The position numbers and the translations under genes are program-made. 64,000 nt of DNA. It comes from Pseudomonas sp. Marseille-Q3773. Lineage in GTDB: Bacteria > Pseudomonadota > Gammaproteobacteria > Pseudomonadales > Pseudomonadaceae. Each line of letters opens with the position of its first letter. The first letter of the stretch is position 1. Location of the stretch: NCBI RefSeq assembly GCF_916618955.1, contig NZ_OU745390.1, forward strand, positions 868,001 through 932,000, read 5' to 3'. Below the pieces are notes generated by a model that ran no database searches, was not told where the DNA came from, and worked only from the letters and a program-made list of their open reading frames with translations. This document shows, one piece after another, positions 18,504 through 28,805 of the stretch.

Positions 18504-18617
18504 ATGGGAAACTCAACCAAGGTCCGGAAAGCTGACAGCAGTGTCGATGCCTGGGCGATCCTCTGCCTGATCGTCCTGGTGGTGGTCACCGCCGTGTATT
18601 GGGTCAGCCACCAGTAG
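18504..18617 (+). CDS. Small membrane protein, 37 residues
   Basis: A short reading frame with a good ribosome site (AGAGG, 7 bases before ATG). It encodes a basic N-terminus (MGNSTKVRKADSS) and one hydrophobic helix (WAILCLIVLVVVTAVYW) ending VSHQ. It is followed at once by a strong hairpin (18648-18676), which supports a real transcription unit. No function can be given. Single-pass peptides of this size often sit in the inner membrane and modulate larger complexes. Confidence 0.6.
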   Translation: MGNSTKVRKADSSVDAWAILCLIVLVVVTAVYWVSHQ

Positions 18618-18647
18618 GCTTGTCTTCAAGACCATGATGCAGCCAGG

Positions 18648-18676
18648 GCGCCTGCGGGAGGGAATCTCGCAGGCGC
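18648..18676 (+). terminator. Hairpin after the small membrane-protein gene
   Basis: Perfect 9-base arms GCGCCTGCG and CGCAGGCGC with an 11-base loop, 30 bases after the stop of the 37-residue gene and facing the end of the DUF2970 gene. It probably terminates from the left. Confidence 0.65.
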
Positions 18677-18707
18677 TTCATCGTGCCGGCGAACAGACCG
18701 CTAGCGG

Positions 18708-18923
18708 CTAGCGGGCAAGGTGCAGGGCCAGTTGCACCAGGCCGATCAATACGGCAATGAACACCAGGGTGAACAGCGTCCCCAGCGCAATGAAATGGCT
18801 GGCCTTGCCGTGGGTGAAGTCGCGGGCGCGGTTCTTGCCGCTTTGTACGCCGAAGGCGGCAGCGAGGATGCTGTGCAGCATCTGCCAGAAGGTTGGGGGT
18901 TTGCCCTGGCTGGAATCGTCCAT
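18708..18923 (-). CDS. DUF2970 family small inner-membrane protein
   Basis: 71 residues. TFWQMLHSILAAAFGVQSGK is the DUF2970 signature, followed by RARDFTHGKASHFIALG and a C-terminal membrane helix (LFTLVFIAVLIGLVQLAL). The function is unknown. The ATG at 18923 has AGGAG six bases upstream; a longer frame starting at 19001 runs into a REP element and is unlikely. Confidence 0.82.
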   Translation of the reverse strand: MDDSSQGKPPTFWQMLHSILAAAFGVQSGKNRARDFTHGKASHFIALGTLFTLVFIAVLIGLVQLALHLAR

Positions 18924-18973
18924 GGTGGCTCCTGGGAAATCAGAGGCAATCAGGGACAGTGTAGGTAGCTTTT

Positions 18974-19074
18974 GGGGCTGCTGCGCAGCCCGTCGCGACA
19001 CAAGGCCGCGCCTGCCAGGGATTCATGTTCCTGCAGGCGCGGCCTTGTGTCGCGATGGGCCGCAAGGCGGCCCA
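18974..19074. repeat. Pair of inverted REP elements
   Basis: Two head-to-head copies of the putida-type REP (18974-19016 and 19031-19074) share the core GTCGCGACACAAGGCCGCGCC and its reverse complement, separated by about 14 bases. It lies just past the metH stop and may act as its 3' structure. Confidence 0.8.
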
Positions 19075-19080
19075 AAGGAC

Positions 19081-22000
19081 TTAGCTGTCGTAGCCGAGGT
19101 TGGGCGCCAGCCAGCGCTCGCTCACGCTGATGTCCTGGCCCTTGCGCGCGCTGTAGTTCTCGATCTGGTCCCGGTCGACCTTGCCCACGGCAAAGTACTG
19201 CGCCTGCGGGTGGGCAAAGTACCAGCCGCTGACTGCCGCCGCCGGGAACATCGCGAAGTGATCGGTAAGGAACACGCCGCTCGGCCCGGTTTCGCCGATG
19301 GCCGTACCGTCCAGCAGGCGGAACAGGGTTTCCTTCTCGGTGTGGTCCGGGCAGGCCGGGTAGCCCGGAGCCGGGCGAATGCCGCGGTACTGCTCCTTGA
19401 TCAGCGCCTCGTTGTCGAGGTGCTCGTCGCGGGCATAGCCCCAGTATTCCTTGCGCACCTGCTCGTGCAGCCATTCGGCGCAGGCTTCGGCCAGGCGGTC
19501 AGCCAGGGCCTTGACCATGATCGAGCTGTAGTCGTCACCCTTGTCCTGATAGGCCTTGGCCACTTCCTCGGCACCGATGCCGGCGGTGGTGATGAAGCCG
19601 CCGACATAGTCGGTGACACCGCTGGCCTTCGGCGCGACGAAGTCGGCCAGCGACCAGTTGGGCTTGCCGTCCGGCTTTATGGTCTGCTGGCGCAGGTGAT
19701 GCAGGGTAGCCAGGGCCTTGCCGTCGTCGCCGTACACTTCGATATCGTCATCGGCCACCTGGTTGGCCGGCCAGAAGCCGAACACCGCACGGGCGCTGAT
19801 CAGCTTTTCGTCGATCAGCTTGTCGAGCATCTCGCGTGCATCCTGGTACAGCGCCGTGGCAGCCTCGCCAACCACCTCGTCGGTGAGAATGCGCGGGAAC
19901 TTGCCGGCCAGGTCCCAGGAAATGAAGAAGGGCGTCCAGTCGATGTATTCGGCCAGGGTGCGCAGGTCGATGTTCTCCAGCACCTTGACGCCAGTGAACG
20001 AGGGCACCGCAGGCTGGTAACCGGCCCAGTCGTACTGCGGCTTGGCTGCAACGGCCTGGGCGTAGCTCAGGCGCTCGGTGCGGGCACTGCGGTTGGCCGT
20101 GCGCTCGCGCACTTGCTCATATTCCTCGCGGGTCTTCTCGACGAAGCCCGCCTTCAGCTCCCTGGACAGCAGCTGGGTGGCCACGCCCACGGCACGCGAG
20201 GCGTCGGTGACGTAGACCACCGCGTCGTTGCTGTACTTGGGTTCGATCTTGACAGCGGTGTGCGCCTTGGAAGTGGTGGCGCCACCGATCATCAACGGCA
20301 GGTTGAAGCCCTGGCGCTGCATTTCGCGGGCCACGTGGACCATCTCGTCGAGGGACGGCGTGATCAGGCCGGACAGGCCGATGATGTCGCACTTCTGGTC
20401 GCGGGCGGTTTGCAGGATCTTCTCGGCCGGCACCATCACGCCCAGGTCGACGATGTCGTAGCCGTTGCAGCCCAGCACCACGCCGACGATGTTCTTGCCG
20501 ATATCGTGCACGTCGCCTTTTACCGTGGCCATCAGGATCTTGCCCTTGGCCTCCGGCTTGTCGCCTTTCTCGGCTTCGATGAACGGAATCAGGTGGGCTA
20601 CCGCTTGCTTCATCACGCGGGCCGACTTGACCACCTGCGGCAGGAACATCTTGCCCGCACCGAACAGGTCGCCGACCACGTTCATGCCGCTCATCAGCGG
20701 GCCTTCGATCACTTCGATGGGACGCGCGCACTGCTGGCGGCATTCCTCGGTGTCTTCGACGATGAACGCGGTGATGCCCTTCACCAGCGCATGCTCCAGG
20801 CGTTTTTCCACCGGCAGCGAGCGCCACTCTTCGTTTTCCACTTCGCGGGTTGCGCCGCCGCCCTTGTAGTCGTCGGCGATGGCCAGCAGTGCATCGGTGC
20901 CATGCGCGGTGCGGTTGAGCACGACGTCCTCGACCTTTTCCCGCAGCTCGGCGGGGATCTCGTCATAGATCTCCAGCTGGCCGGCGTTGACGATACCCAT
21001 GGACAGGCCGTTCTGGATCGCGTGGTACAGGAACACCGAGTGGATCGCTTCACGCACCGGGTTGTTGCCACGGAACGAGAACGACACGTTGGACACGCCG
21101 CCCGAACTCAGCGCGTACGGCAGGTGGTCGCGGATGTAGGCACAGGCCTCGATGAAATCGACGGCGTAGTTGTTGTGCTCCTCGATACCGGTGGCGACGG
21201 CGAAGATGTTCGGGTCGAAGATGATGTCTTCCGGCGGGAAGCCCACTTCGTTGACCAGAATGTCATAGCTGCGCTGGCAGATTTCCTTCTTGCGTGCGGC
21301 GGTATCGGCCTGGCCGACCTCGTCGAACGCCATCACCACCACCGCGGCGCCATAGCGCTTGCACAGGCGGGCATGGTGCTTGAACTGCTCGACGCCTTCC
21401 TTCATGGAAATCGAGTTGACGATGCCCTTGCCCTGGATGCACTTGAGGCCCGCTTCGATCACCTCCCACTTGGACGAGTCGATCATGATCGGCACGCGCG
21501 AGATATCGGGCTCGCCAGCGATCAGGTTGAGGAAGCGGACCATGGCGGCCTGGGAGTCGAGCATCCCTTCGTCCATGTTGATGTCGATCACCTGCGCGCC
21601 GGCCTCGACCTGCTGCAGGGCAACTTCCAGGGCTTCGGTGTAGTTCTCTTCACGGATCAGCCGGGCGAACTTGGCGGAGCCGGTGATGTTGGTGCGCTCG
21701 CCGACGTTGACGAACAGCGACTGGCGGTCGATGGTGAACGGCTCCAGGCCTGACAGGCGGCAGGCCTTGGCGATTTGCGGAATCTTGCGCGGCGGGTACT
21801 TGGCCACGGCCTCGGCGATGGCCTGGATGTGCCCTGGCGTGGTGCCACAGCAACCGCCGATGATGTTGAGGAAGCCGCTGGCGGCAAACTCTTCGACCAC
21901 GGCGGCCATTTCTGCCGGGGTCTCGTCGTATTCGCCGAAGGCGTTGGGCAGGCCGGCGTTGGGGTGCGCCGAGACGTGGGTGTCGGCCTTGGTCGCCAGT

Positions 22001-22788
22001 TCTTCCAGGTACGGGCGCAGGTCCTTGGCGCCGAGGGCACAGTTCAGGCCCACGGAAATCGGCTTGGCATGGCGAACCGAGTTCCAGAACGCCTCTGTGG
22101 TCTGCCCCGACAGCGTGCGCCCGGAGGCGTCGGTGATGGTGCCGGAGATCATGATCGGCAATTCGATGCCGTCTTCTTCGAACACCTGCTGCACGGCGAA
22201 GATCGCCGCCTTGGCGTTGAGGGTGTCGAAGATGGTCTCGATCAGCAGCAGGTCGGCGCCGCCCTCGATCAGGCCGCGGGTGGCCTCGATATAGTTGGCC
22301 ACCAGTTCGTCGAAGGTGACGTTACGGTAGCCGGGATCGTTGACGTCAGGGGAAATCGAGCAGGTGCGGCTGGTCGGGCCGAGCACCCCGGCGACGAAGC
22401 GCGGCTTGTGCGGCGTCTCCAGGGTCTTGGCGTCGGCTACCTGGCGGGCGATGCGTGCGCCTTCGACGTTCAGCTCGTACACCAGCGCTTCCATGCCGTA
22501 GTCGGCCTGGGAAATCTGCGTGGCGTTGAAGGTGTTGGTTTCGAGGATATCGGCCCCGGCGTCCAGGTAGGCCTTCTCGATGGCGGCGATCACATCGGGG
22601 CGGCTGAGCAGCAGCAGGTCGTTGTTGCCTTTGACATCGCTTGGCCAATCGGCGAAGCGCGTGCCACGATAGTCGTGTTCCTCGAGCCGGTAGCTTTGGA
22701 TCATAGTACCCATGCCGCCGTCGAGGATCAGGATGCGCTCTTCGAGTGCGTTCTGGAGTGCTTGGAGACGAGCGCTACGGTCGGACAT
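19081..22788 (-). CDS. metH: Cobalamin-dependent methionine synthase MetH
   Basis: 1235 residues, full length. It transfers methyl from methyltetrahydrofolate to homocysteine through methylcobalamin. Domains in order: homocysteine/zinc domain ([15 protein letters not shown] near the start, [10 protein letters not shown], and [13 protein letters not shown] with the zinc Cys pair); folate domain ([28 protein letters not shown]); cap and cobalamin domain with [11 protein letters not shown], His761 being the lower cobalt ligand; and the C-terminal activation domain ([12 protein letters not shown]). The start at 22788 has AGGT about 6 bases upstream. No cobalamin or SAM riboswitch is apparent in the 176-base gap before it. 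Confidence 0.96.
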   Translation of the reverse strand: MSDRSARLQALQNALEERILILDGGMGTMIQSYRLEEHDYRGTRFADWPSDVKGNNDLLLLSRPDVIAAIEKAYLDAGADILETNTFNATQISQADYGMEALVYELNVEGARIARQVADAKTLETPHKPRFVAGVLGPTSRTCSISPDVNDPGYRNVTFDELVANYIEATRGLIEGGADLLLIETIFDTLNAKAAIFAVQQVFEEDGIELPIMISGTITDASGRTLSGQTTEAFWNSVRHAKPISVGLNCALGAKDLRPYLEELATKADTHVSAHPNAGLPNAFGEYDETPAEMAAVVEEFAASGFLNIIGGCCGTTPGHIQAIAEAVAKYPPRKIPQIAKACRLSGLEPFTIDRQSLFVNVGERTNITGSAKFARLIREENYTEALEVALQQVEAGAQVIDINMDEGMLDSQAAMVRFLNLIAGEPDISRVPIMIDSSKWEVIEAGLKCIQGKGIVNSISMKEGVEQFKHHARLCKRYGAAVVVMAFDEVGQADTAARKKEICQRSYDILVNEVGFPPEDIIFDPNIFAVATGIEEHNNYAVDFIEACAYIRDHLPYALSSGGVSNVSFSFRGNNPVREAIHSVFLYHAIQNGLSMGIVNAGQLEIYDEIPAELREKVEDVVLNRTAHGTDALLAIADDYKGGGATREVENEEWRSLPVEKRLEHALVKGITAFIVEDTEECRQQCARPIEVIEGPLMSGMNVVGDLFGAGKMFLPQVVKSARVMKQAVAHLIPFIEAEKGDKPEAKGKILMATVKGDVHDIGKNIVGVVLGCNGYDIVDLGVMVPAEKILQTARDQKCDIIGLSGLITPSLDEMVHVAREMQRQGFNLPLMIGGATTSKAHTAVKIEPKYSNDAVVYVTDASRAVGVATQLLSRELKAGFVEKTREEYEQVRERTANRSARTERLSYAQAVAAKPQYDWAGYQPAVPSFTGVKVLENIDLRTLAEYIDWTPFFISWDLAGKFPRILTDEVVGEAATALYQDAREMLDKLIDEKLISARAVFGFWPANQVADDDIEVYGDDGKALATLHHLRQQTIKPDGKPNWSLADFVAPKASGVTDYVGGFITTAGIGAEEVAKAYQDKGDDYSSIMVKALADRLAEACAEWLHEQVRKEYWGYARDEHLDNEALIKEQYRGIRPAPGYPACPDHTEKETLFRLLDGTAIGETGPSGVFLTDHFAMFPAAAVSGWYFAHPQAQYFAVGKVDRDQIENYSARKGQDISVSERWLAPNLGYDS

Positions 22789-22964
22789 AGGAACTACCTG
22801 GTCGGGCAAAATTCAGAAGGTGCCGAATCATAACAAAGCTGCGCGGTTTTTAGGCATGTCGCCCATTTGCATGAAAACTGCTCATGTTGGGCCGGCCTGC
22901 AGGCAGTGCATCCAAGGACGATCAGGCAAAAACGTGATGGTTTCAATTCCAGGACTTTCCGCAC

Positions 22965-25265
22965 ATGGTGCATCGTATTCTTGCCGCCGCGTTCGCGCTG
23001 TTCATCAGTAGCGTGGCGTTCGCGCAAGCCCCACAGTCGAGCCCGGCTATTTCCTATACCCGGGACATCCAACCGATCTTCACCGAGAAATGCGTGGCCT
23101 GCCACGCCTGCAACGATGCCGCCTGCCAGCTGAAGCTGGAAAGCCCCGAGGGCGCCGTGCGCGGTGCGACCAAGGTCCCGGTCTACCAGGGCGAGCGCAG
23201 CAGGGCGGTGCCCACCACGCGGTTGTTCTACGACGCCCACAGCGAGGGCGAGTGGCGCAAGAAGGGCTTCTATTCGGTCCTCGACAGCCAGGGCAGCCAG
23301 GCCGCGTTGATGGCACGCATGCTGGAGCTGGGGCACAAGACCCCGCTTACGCCCAACGCCAAGCTGCCTGAAGAGATCGTCCTGGGCCTGAACCGCAACA
23401 ATATGTGCCCCTTGCCCGAGGAGTTCGACGCTTATGCCGGCGCCCACCCCAAGGAGGGCATGCCGCTGGCGGTGACCGGCCTGACCGACAAGGAATACGA
23501 CACCCTGCGCCGCTGGCTGGCTGCCGGAGCGCCGGTCGAATACCAACCAGTCAAGCCAAGCGCGATCGAAGCCACGCAGATCGCCGAATGGGAAGAACTG
23601 CTCAACCGCCCCGGCTCCACCGAGGCGCTGGTCGGCCGTTGGCTGTACGAACACCTGTTCCTGGCGCACATCTATTTCGCCGGAGGCGAGCAGGGCCACT
23701 TCTTCCAGTGGGTGCGCTCGCGCACGCCGAGCGGGCAGCCGGTCGACCTGATCGCTACGCGCCGCCCCAACGATCCGCCGGGCACCGACTTCTATTACCG
23801 CCTGATTCCGGTGCAGGGCGTGATCGTGCACAAGACCCACATCACCTACCCGATGGGGCCGCAGAAGCTCAAGCGGGTCAAGCAACTGTTCTACGCCGGC
23901 GACTGGCATGCCGCTGCCTTGCCAGGCTACGGCCCGCGCCACCGGGCCAACCCGTTCGAGACCTTCGAGGCGATCCCGGCGGTGGCGCGCTACCAGTTCA
24001 TGCTGGATAACGCCGAGTACTTCGTGCGCACCTTCATCCGCGGCCCGGTGTGCCGTGGGCAGATCGCCACCGATGTGATCCGCGACAACTTCTGGGCGTT
24101 GTTTCAGGAGCCGGCCCACGACCGCTACATCACCGATGCCCAGTACCGGGGCGAGGCCACGCCGCTGCTGGCCATGCCTGGGCAGATCGATGACGTGGGC
24201 AGTGTGCTGAGCCTGTGGCACGCCTACCGCGACAAGCGCAACGAGTACGAGAAACTGCGCCGCGAAGCCTACGCCGACATGCCTGCGCCGGGCTGGGCCA
24301 CCCTGTGGGCCGGTAACGACAACGCGCTGCTGAGCATCTTCCGCCACTTCGACAGCGCCGCGGTGACCAAGGGCCTGGTTGGCGACGTGCCACTGACCGT
24401 GTGGCTGTTCGATTACCCGCTGTTCGAACGTACCTATTACCAGTTGGCGGTCAACTTCGACGTGTTCGGCAACGTCTCGCACCAGTTGCAGACGCGCCTG
24501 TACTTCGACCTGATCCGCAACGGTGCCGAAATCAACTTCCTGCGCCTGATGCCGGCCGACCAGCGCAAGGCGATCCTCGGCGACTGGTACCAGAACAGCG
24601 GCAAGGTGAAGATGTGGATGGACTACGAGGACATCGACACCGACACCCCAACAGGTATCAAGCTCGACCCGCGCGACCCCAAGCGCGACTTTGGCCTGAA
24701 GCTGCTGCAGCGCACCGGCAGTCTGAATGCCGCGCCCGACCCGATCAACCGCTGCCAGGGTGCGTACTGCTCTCGGCCGCAGATGAGCGAAGAGTTCCGC
24801 AATGTCGAACAGTCGCTCAGCCGCCTGGTGTCGCGCCCGGCTGCCGGGCTGAAGGTGATCAACCAGCTGCCCGAGGCGACCCTGCTGCGCATCGAAGGGC
24901 AGGGTGGCCAGCGCCAGGTGTACAGCCTGCTGCGCAACCGCGCGCACAGCAACGTGGCGTTCCTGCTGGGTGAGGCGTACCGCTACCAGCCGGGCCTGGA
25001 CACCCTGACCCTGTACCCGGGCGTGCTCAGCAGCTATCCGAACTTCATCTTCAACATCCCTGCCGCAGATGTGCCGGAGTTCGTCGAGGACATGGAGTAC
25101 GCCAGAGATGATAGCGCCCGCTTCGAGCGTATCGTCATGCGCTGGGGTGTGCGCCGCAGCCACCCCGAGTTCTGGCGCTATTTCCATGACCTCAACAGCT
25201 TCATCAAGGAGACCGAGCCGGTCGAGGCGGGGGTGCTGGACATGAACCGCTATGAGAACCTCTGA
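22965..25265 (+). CDS. cti: Fatty acid cis-trans isomerase Cti
   Basis: 766 residues with a signal peptide (ILAAAFALFISSVAFA). The mature N-terminus has a single c-type heme site, C43-V-A-C46-H47, in IFTEKCVACHACNDAACQ. Cti is a periplasmic cytochrome that turns cis-unsaturated membrane fatty acids into trans, stiffening the membrane against solvents and heat. It is typical of P. putida and relatives. Length and the heme position match the family. It diverges from metH with 176 bases between. Confidence 0.93.
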   Translation: MVHRILAAAFALFISSVAFAQAPQSSPAISYTRDIQPIFTEKCVACHACNDAACQLKLESPEGAVRGATKVPVYQGERSRAVPTTRLFYDAHSEGEWRKKGFYSVLDSQGSQAALMARMLELGHKTPLTPNAKLPEEIVLGLNRNNMCPLPEEFDAYAGAHPKEGMPLAVTGLTDKEYDTLRRWLAAGAPVEYQPVKPSAIEATQIAEWEELLNRPGSTEALVGRWLYEHLFLAHIYFAGGEQGHFFQWVRSRTPSGQPVDLIATRRPNDPPGTDFYYRLIPVQGVIVHKTHITYPMGPQKLKRVKQLFYAGDWHAAALPGYGPRHRANPFETFEAIPAVARYQFMLDNAEYFVRTFIRGPVCRGQIATDVIRDNFWALFQEPAHDRYITDAQYRGEATPLLAMPGQIDDVGSVLSLWHAYRDKRNEYEKLRREAYADMPAPGWATLWAGNDNALLSIFRHFDSAAVTKGLVGDVPLTVWLFDYPLFERTYYQLAVNFDVFGNVSHQLQTRLYFDLIRNGAEINFLRLMPADQRKAILGDWYQNSGKVKMWMDYEDIDTDTPTGIKLDPRDPKRDFGLKLLQRTGSLNAAPDPINRCQGAYCSRPQMSEEFRNVEQSLSRLVSRPAAGLKVINQLPEATLLRIEGQGGQRQVYSLLRNRAHSNVAFLLGEAYRYQPGLDTLTLYPGVLSSYPNFIFNIPAADVPEFVEDMEYARDDSARFERIVMRWGVRRSHPEFWRYFHDLNSFIKETEPVEAGVLDMNRYENL

Positions 25266-25374
25266 TCGGGCGGGCTGACCTTTCCGCATACCCTGCGGTC
25301 GGAAATGCCGGGTGGTCCGGGGGCTGCTGTGCAGCTCGCCGGGCCTCAATGCACCGGCAATCGCAGGGTATTCC

Positions 25375-26409
25375 ATGCTGTATTCGCTTCAGGCACTGCG
25401 GGCGTTCGCCGCCTGGGTGGTGGTCTGCCACCATTTCATGCAGATCTTCTTCGACTTCCATGCCTCCGGCCCCGTTGGCCAACTGCTCACCGACCGTGGC
25501 GCTGTTGGCGTCGACATCTTCTTCGTCATCAGCGGGCTGGTCATTTACCTGTCGACCCGTGACAAAGCCATCGAACCGCGCCAGTTCCTGCTCAACCGGG
25601 TGTTGCGCATCGTCCCGGCCTATTGGTTCTACACGGCGCTGATGGCCACGCTGCTGCTCGCTTTCAGTCAATGGATGCCGCACCAGGCGTTCACCTGGCA
25701 GCACCTGTGGCTGTCGCTGTTGTTCATCCCGGCGGAAAACCCTGGCGGCTACGGCTTGTACCCGACCCTGAACGTGGGCTGGACGCTGAACTTCGAAATG
25801 TTCTTCTACCTGCTGTTCGGCCTGGCCTTCCTGGTGCGCCAGCGCCATCACCAACTGTTGGCTACCGCTGCGCTGCTGCTGGCCAGTGAAGTGCTGGGCC
25901 GGCTGGGCGTGCTCAGCCGTTTCTACAACAACCCGATCATCTATGAATTCCTGCTCGGCATCGGCCTGGGCGTGCTGCACCGCAGCGGGCTGATCCGCCA
26001 TGCCCGCGGGTTGCCGCTGCTGTTGTTGGTGCTGGCGAGTCTGGCCATCTATTACCTGGACGCTTCCCGGCGGCTGCTCAACTGGGGCGTGCCGAGCGCA
26101 ATGATCGTGCTGGCCTTCGTCGCCCTGGAGCCGCAGTTCCGTGGCAACCGGCTGCTCAAGGCCCTGGGCGATTGTTCGTATTCGGTGTACCTGGTTCATG
26201 TGCTGGTGCTGTACGCCGGCTGGTTCGCCAGCCAGCGCCTGCAACTGAACCCGTACCTGGTATTCGCCCTGTGCGTGCCGTCCATTGGACTAATGTCGTG
26301 GTGCAGCTACCGCTGGCTGGAGCGCGGGCTGTACCGGCGCATGCAGGCCTGGTTGGCGGCGCCACGGGAGCCAGCCCCTGAATATGCGCTTTCCCGAGTC
26401 AAATACTAG
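25375..26409 (+). CDS. Acyltransferase 3 family membrane protein (OafA-like)
   Basis: 344 residues and about ten membrane helices. The acyltransferase-3 signatures are present: LQALRAFAAWVVVCHHFMQ with the conserved His, then GAVGVDIFFVISGLVIYL, and LNVGWTLNFEMFFYLLFGL. Family members O-acylate surface sugars or lipids. The substrate here is unknown. AGGG lies 7 bases before the ATG at 25375; an in-frame start at 25312 lacks support. It is about 110 bases downstream of cti and may be read through with it. Confidence 0.85.
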   Translation: MLYSLQALRAFAAWVVVCHHFMQIFFDFHASGPVGQLLTDRGAVGVDIFFVISGLVIYLSTRDKAIEPRQFLLNRVLRIVPAYWFYTALMATLLLAFSQWMPHQAFTWQHLWLSLLFIPAENPGGYGLYPTLNVGWTLNFEMFFYLLFGLAFLVRQRHHQLLATAALLLASEVLGRLGVLSRFYNNPIIYEFLLGIGLGVLHRSGLIRHARGLPLLLLVLASLAIYYLDASRRLLNWGVPSAMIVLAFVALEPQFRGNRLLKALGDCSYSVYLVHVLVLYAGWFASQRLQLNPYLVFALCVPSIGLMSWCSYRWLERGLYRRMQAWLAAPREPAPEYALSRVKY

Positions 26410-26458
26410 GACTTTGTTCAAAGGCCGGGTTGGCGTACACTTGGCCGCAAGTCTGTGA

Positions 26459-27052
<594 letters not shown>

Positions 27053-27065
27053 GGCTGGATGGTCT

Positions 27066-27184
27066 GCTTGTAGGAGCGGCCTTGTGTCGTGATGGGGCGC
27101 GAAGCGGCTCCAGGGTCTTGGCATCGCCGCTGAGATTGCAGGGGCCGCTCCGCGCCCCGTCGCGACACAAGGCTGCTCCTACAA
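27066..27184. repeat. Pair of inverted REP elements
   Basis: Two REP copies in opposite orientation, 27066-27113 (TAGGAGCGGCCTTGTGTCGT...) and 27136-27184 (ending CGACACAAGGCTGCTCCTAC). They fill the first part of the 322-base gene-free stretch between nfuA and the SCO gene. Confidence 0.8.
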
Positions 27185-27238
27185 AATCGCGCTCCTAGCA
27201 ACAAAGTGTTACGGTTTCAAGCCCTGCGACAACAGGCC

Positions 27239-27261
27239 GCAGCCCGTATTCAAAGGGCTGC
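27239..27261. other. Hairpin in the leader region of the SCO gene
   Basis: GCAGCCC (27239-27245) and GGGCTGC (27255-27261) form a 7-base stem with a 9-base loop. It is in the second half of the nfuA-SCO gap, about 115 bases before the SCO ATG. No T-run follows. It may be a leader structure or nothing; the remainder of the gap shows no recognisable feature. Confidence 0.3.
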
Positions 27262-27374
27262 AGCCGGTCCTTGCCTTCGTCGGGTAGAACCCCTCGGGGT
27301 GTCATGCCAGAATGCCTCGGCTTTTCGTCCGGCCCGTCCCGAGGGTCGGCACCTTCCCTGTAAAGGACGGTTTC

Positions 27375-27983
27375 ATGAATGATCTATATACCCGGCGCGC
27401 CGTTGTCGCCGGGATGGGCGTTCTCGGGCTTGGCCTGCTGGCAGGCTGCAGCCCGGCCCGGGGGCTCGAGTTCAAGTACGGCAAGAACATGAGCAACGAG
27501 ATCCTTGGGCGCAAGTTCAGCCTCAAGGACACCCAGGGCAACGTGCGCACCCTGTCGAGTTTCTACGGCAGCATGCCGATGATCTTCTTCGGCTTTACCC
27601 AGTGCCCGGCGGTCTGCCCGACCACGCTGGCGCGCGCCGCACAGATTCGCAAGCTGCTCAAAGGCCGCGACCGCGACCTGTTCCAGGTGGTGCTGATCAC
27701 CCTGGACCCGGAGCGCGACACCCCGGAAGTGCTGGATGCCTACGTCAAGGCGTTCGACCCGTCGTTCACCGCGCTCACCGGCACCCCCGAAGAGATCGCC
27801 GCAGTAGCCAAGGAATTCAAGGTGTTCTACGAGAAGGTCCCGGCCGGGGATACCTATACCGTCTCGCACTCGTCCACCAGCTATGTCTACGATACCCGCG
27901 GCACGTTGCGCCTGAGCCTGGGCCATGCCCTGACCGCCCAGGAATGCGCCGAAGACCTGGTTACCCTGATGGAGATTTGCTGA
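27375..27983 (+). CDS. SCO1/SenC family copper-binding lipoprotein
   Basis: 202 residues. A lipobox (GLGLLAGC, Cys25) makes it a membrane-anchored lipoprotein. The thioredoxin-fold SCO domain shows the copper ligands C77-x3-C81 in GFTQCPAVCP and His165 in TVSHSSTSY. SCO proteins deliver or reduce copper for the CuA site of cytochrome c oxidase. The neighbouring PCuAC gene, starting on the next base after its stop, encodes the usual copper donor, so the pair is a copper-delivery operon. The ATG at 27375 has AAGGA eight bases upstream. Confidence 0.92.
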   Translation: MNDLYTRRAVVAGMGVLGLGLLAGCSPARGLEFKYGKNMSNEILGRKFSLKDTQGNVRTLSSFYGSMPMIFFGFTQCPAVCPTTLARAAQIRKLLKGRDRDLFQVVLITLDPERDTPEVLDAYVKAFDPSFTALTGTPEEIAAVAKEFKVFYEKVPAGDTYTVSHSSTSYVYDTRGTLRLSLGHALTAQECAEDLVTLMEIC

Positions 27984-28466
27984 ATGTCGATGCAACCGTT
28001 CAAGCGCGGCCTGGCCGCCCTGGTCCTGATGGGCCTGGCCCTGCCAGCCCTGGCGCAGACCACCGTGAGCGATGCCTGGGTGCGTGCCAGTGTGCCGCAC
28101 CAGCAGTCCACCGGGGCCTTCATGACCCTGACCGCCAGCAGCGACAGCAAGCTGGTGGGCGTGGCGTCCCAGGTGGCCAAGACCGTCCAGGTGCACGAGA
28201 TGACCATGAACGGCGACGTGATGGGCATGCGTGAGGTGAAAACCGTCGAGTTGCCAGCCGGCAAAGCCGTGACGCTGGATCCGAATGGCCTGCACGTGAT
28301 GCTGATGGGGCTGAGCAATCAGGTGAAGGAGGGTGACAAAGTGCCGCTGAGCCTGATCATCGAGGATGCCAAGGGTGCCAGGGAAACCGTGGACGTTCAG
28401 GCTGAGGTGCGAGCGCTCACCGCTGAGGCGGGCAGCGGGCATGAGCACATGCACATGAACCACTGA
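27984..28466 (+). CDS. Periplasmic copper chaperone PCu(A)C
   Basis: 160 residues with a signal peptide (LAALVLMGLALPALAQ). The PCuAC copper motif H-M-x10-M-x21-H-x-M is readable from VHEMTMNGDVMGM to LHVMLMGL. The C-terminus adds a His/Met-rich tail (GHEHMHMNH) likely to bind extra copper. It supplies Cu(I), and in some systems Cu(II), to SCO and to cytochrome oxidase. It directly abuts the SCO gene (TGA then ATG), so translation is coupled. A bidirectional terminator follows. Confidence 0.92.
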   Translation: MSMQPFKRGLAALVLMGLALPALAQTTVSDAWVRASVPHQQSTGAFMTLTASSDSKLVGVASQVAKTVQVHEMTMNGDVMGMREVKTVELPAGKAVTLDPNGLHVMLMGLSNQVKEGDKVPLSLIIEDAKGARETVDVQAEVRALTAEAGSGHEHMHMNH

Positions 28467-28478
28467 CAGATGTGCAAC

Positions 28479-28497
28479 GGGGCCGCTTTGCGGCCCT
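28479..28497. terminator. Bidirectional terminator
   Basis: GGGGCCGC-TTT-GCGGCCCT: an 8-pair stem with one G-T pair and a 3-base loop, followed rightward by GTTCATTTT. It lies between the PCuAC gene and the facing 75-residue gene. Confidence 0.8.
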
Positions 28498-28505
28498 GTT
28501 CATTT

Positions 28506-28733
28506 TCAGCTGCGAAACTTCGGCAGTGGCCTGTCGAGCGTCAGTGAGGTCAGAGTCTTGCGCACTTTGGCCTCGTCAGCCTCCAGGGCCTTCAGGCTCG
28601 CGCGGATCTTGCCGGCGGCGGGCACATCGCCCTGCCGGTCGATCCAGTCGGCAATTTCCTTGCAGGCGCTGCTCAGGCAGGCTTGGCGCTGGTTCATCAG
28701 CGACAGCAGGGTGGTGAGCTCTCTTTCGGACAT
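28506..28733 (-). CDS. Small conserved-looking cytosolic protein, 75 residues
   Basis: It encodes MSERELTTLLSLMNQRQACL followed by an amphipathic alpha-helical body (KEIADWIDRQ, IRASLKALEADEAKVRKTL) and a basic tail. There is no signal or membrane segment. GAGGA lies 8 bases before the ATG, and it ends next to a shared terminator, so it is probably expressed. I do not recognise a family with a known function. Confidence 0.65.
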   Translation of the reverse strand: MSERELTTLLSLMNQRQACLSSACKEIADWIDRQGDVPAAGKIRASLKALEADEAKVRKTLTSLTLDRPLPKFRS

Positions 28734-28805
28734 GGCAGGATCCTCTGTTCAGCTCTGTCAGTGTAGCAGCGGCTGGCGGGAATACCTGTGGCCGGCTGTC
28801 GCAGC

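Noticed and set aside
18757-21753. A 998-codon open frame on the plus strand opposite metH
   Set aside because: A shadow of metH; composition is typical of antisense frames in GC-rich genomes, and it has no ribosome site.
22789-22964. Cobalamin or SAM riboswitch before metH
   Set aside because: I could not find the conserved B12-box or a kink-turn pattern. The gap is short and shared with the cti promoter.
22794-25376. An 860-codon minus-strand frame opposite cti
   Set aside because: Antisense shadow of a well-supported gene with signal peptide and heme motif.
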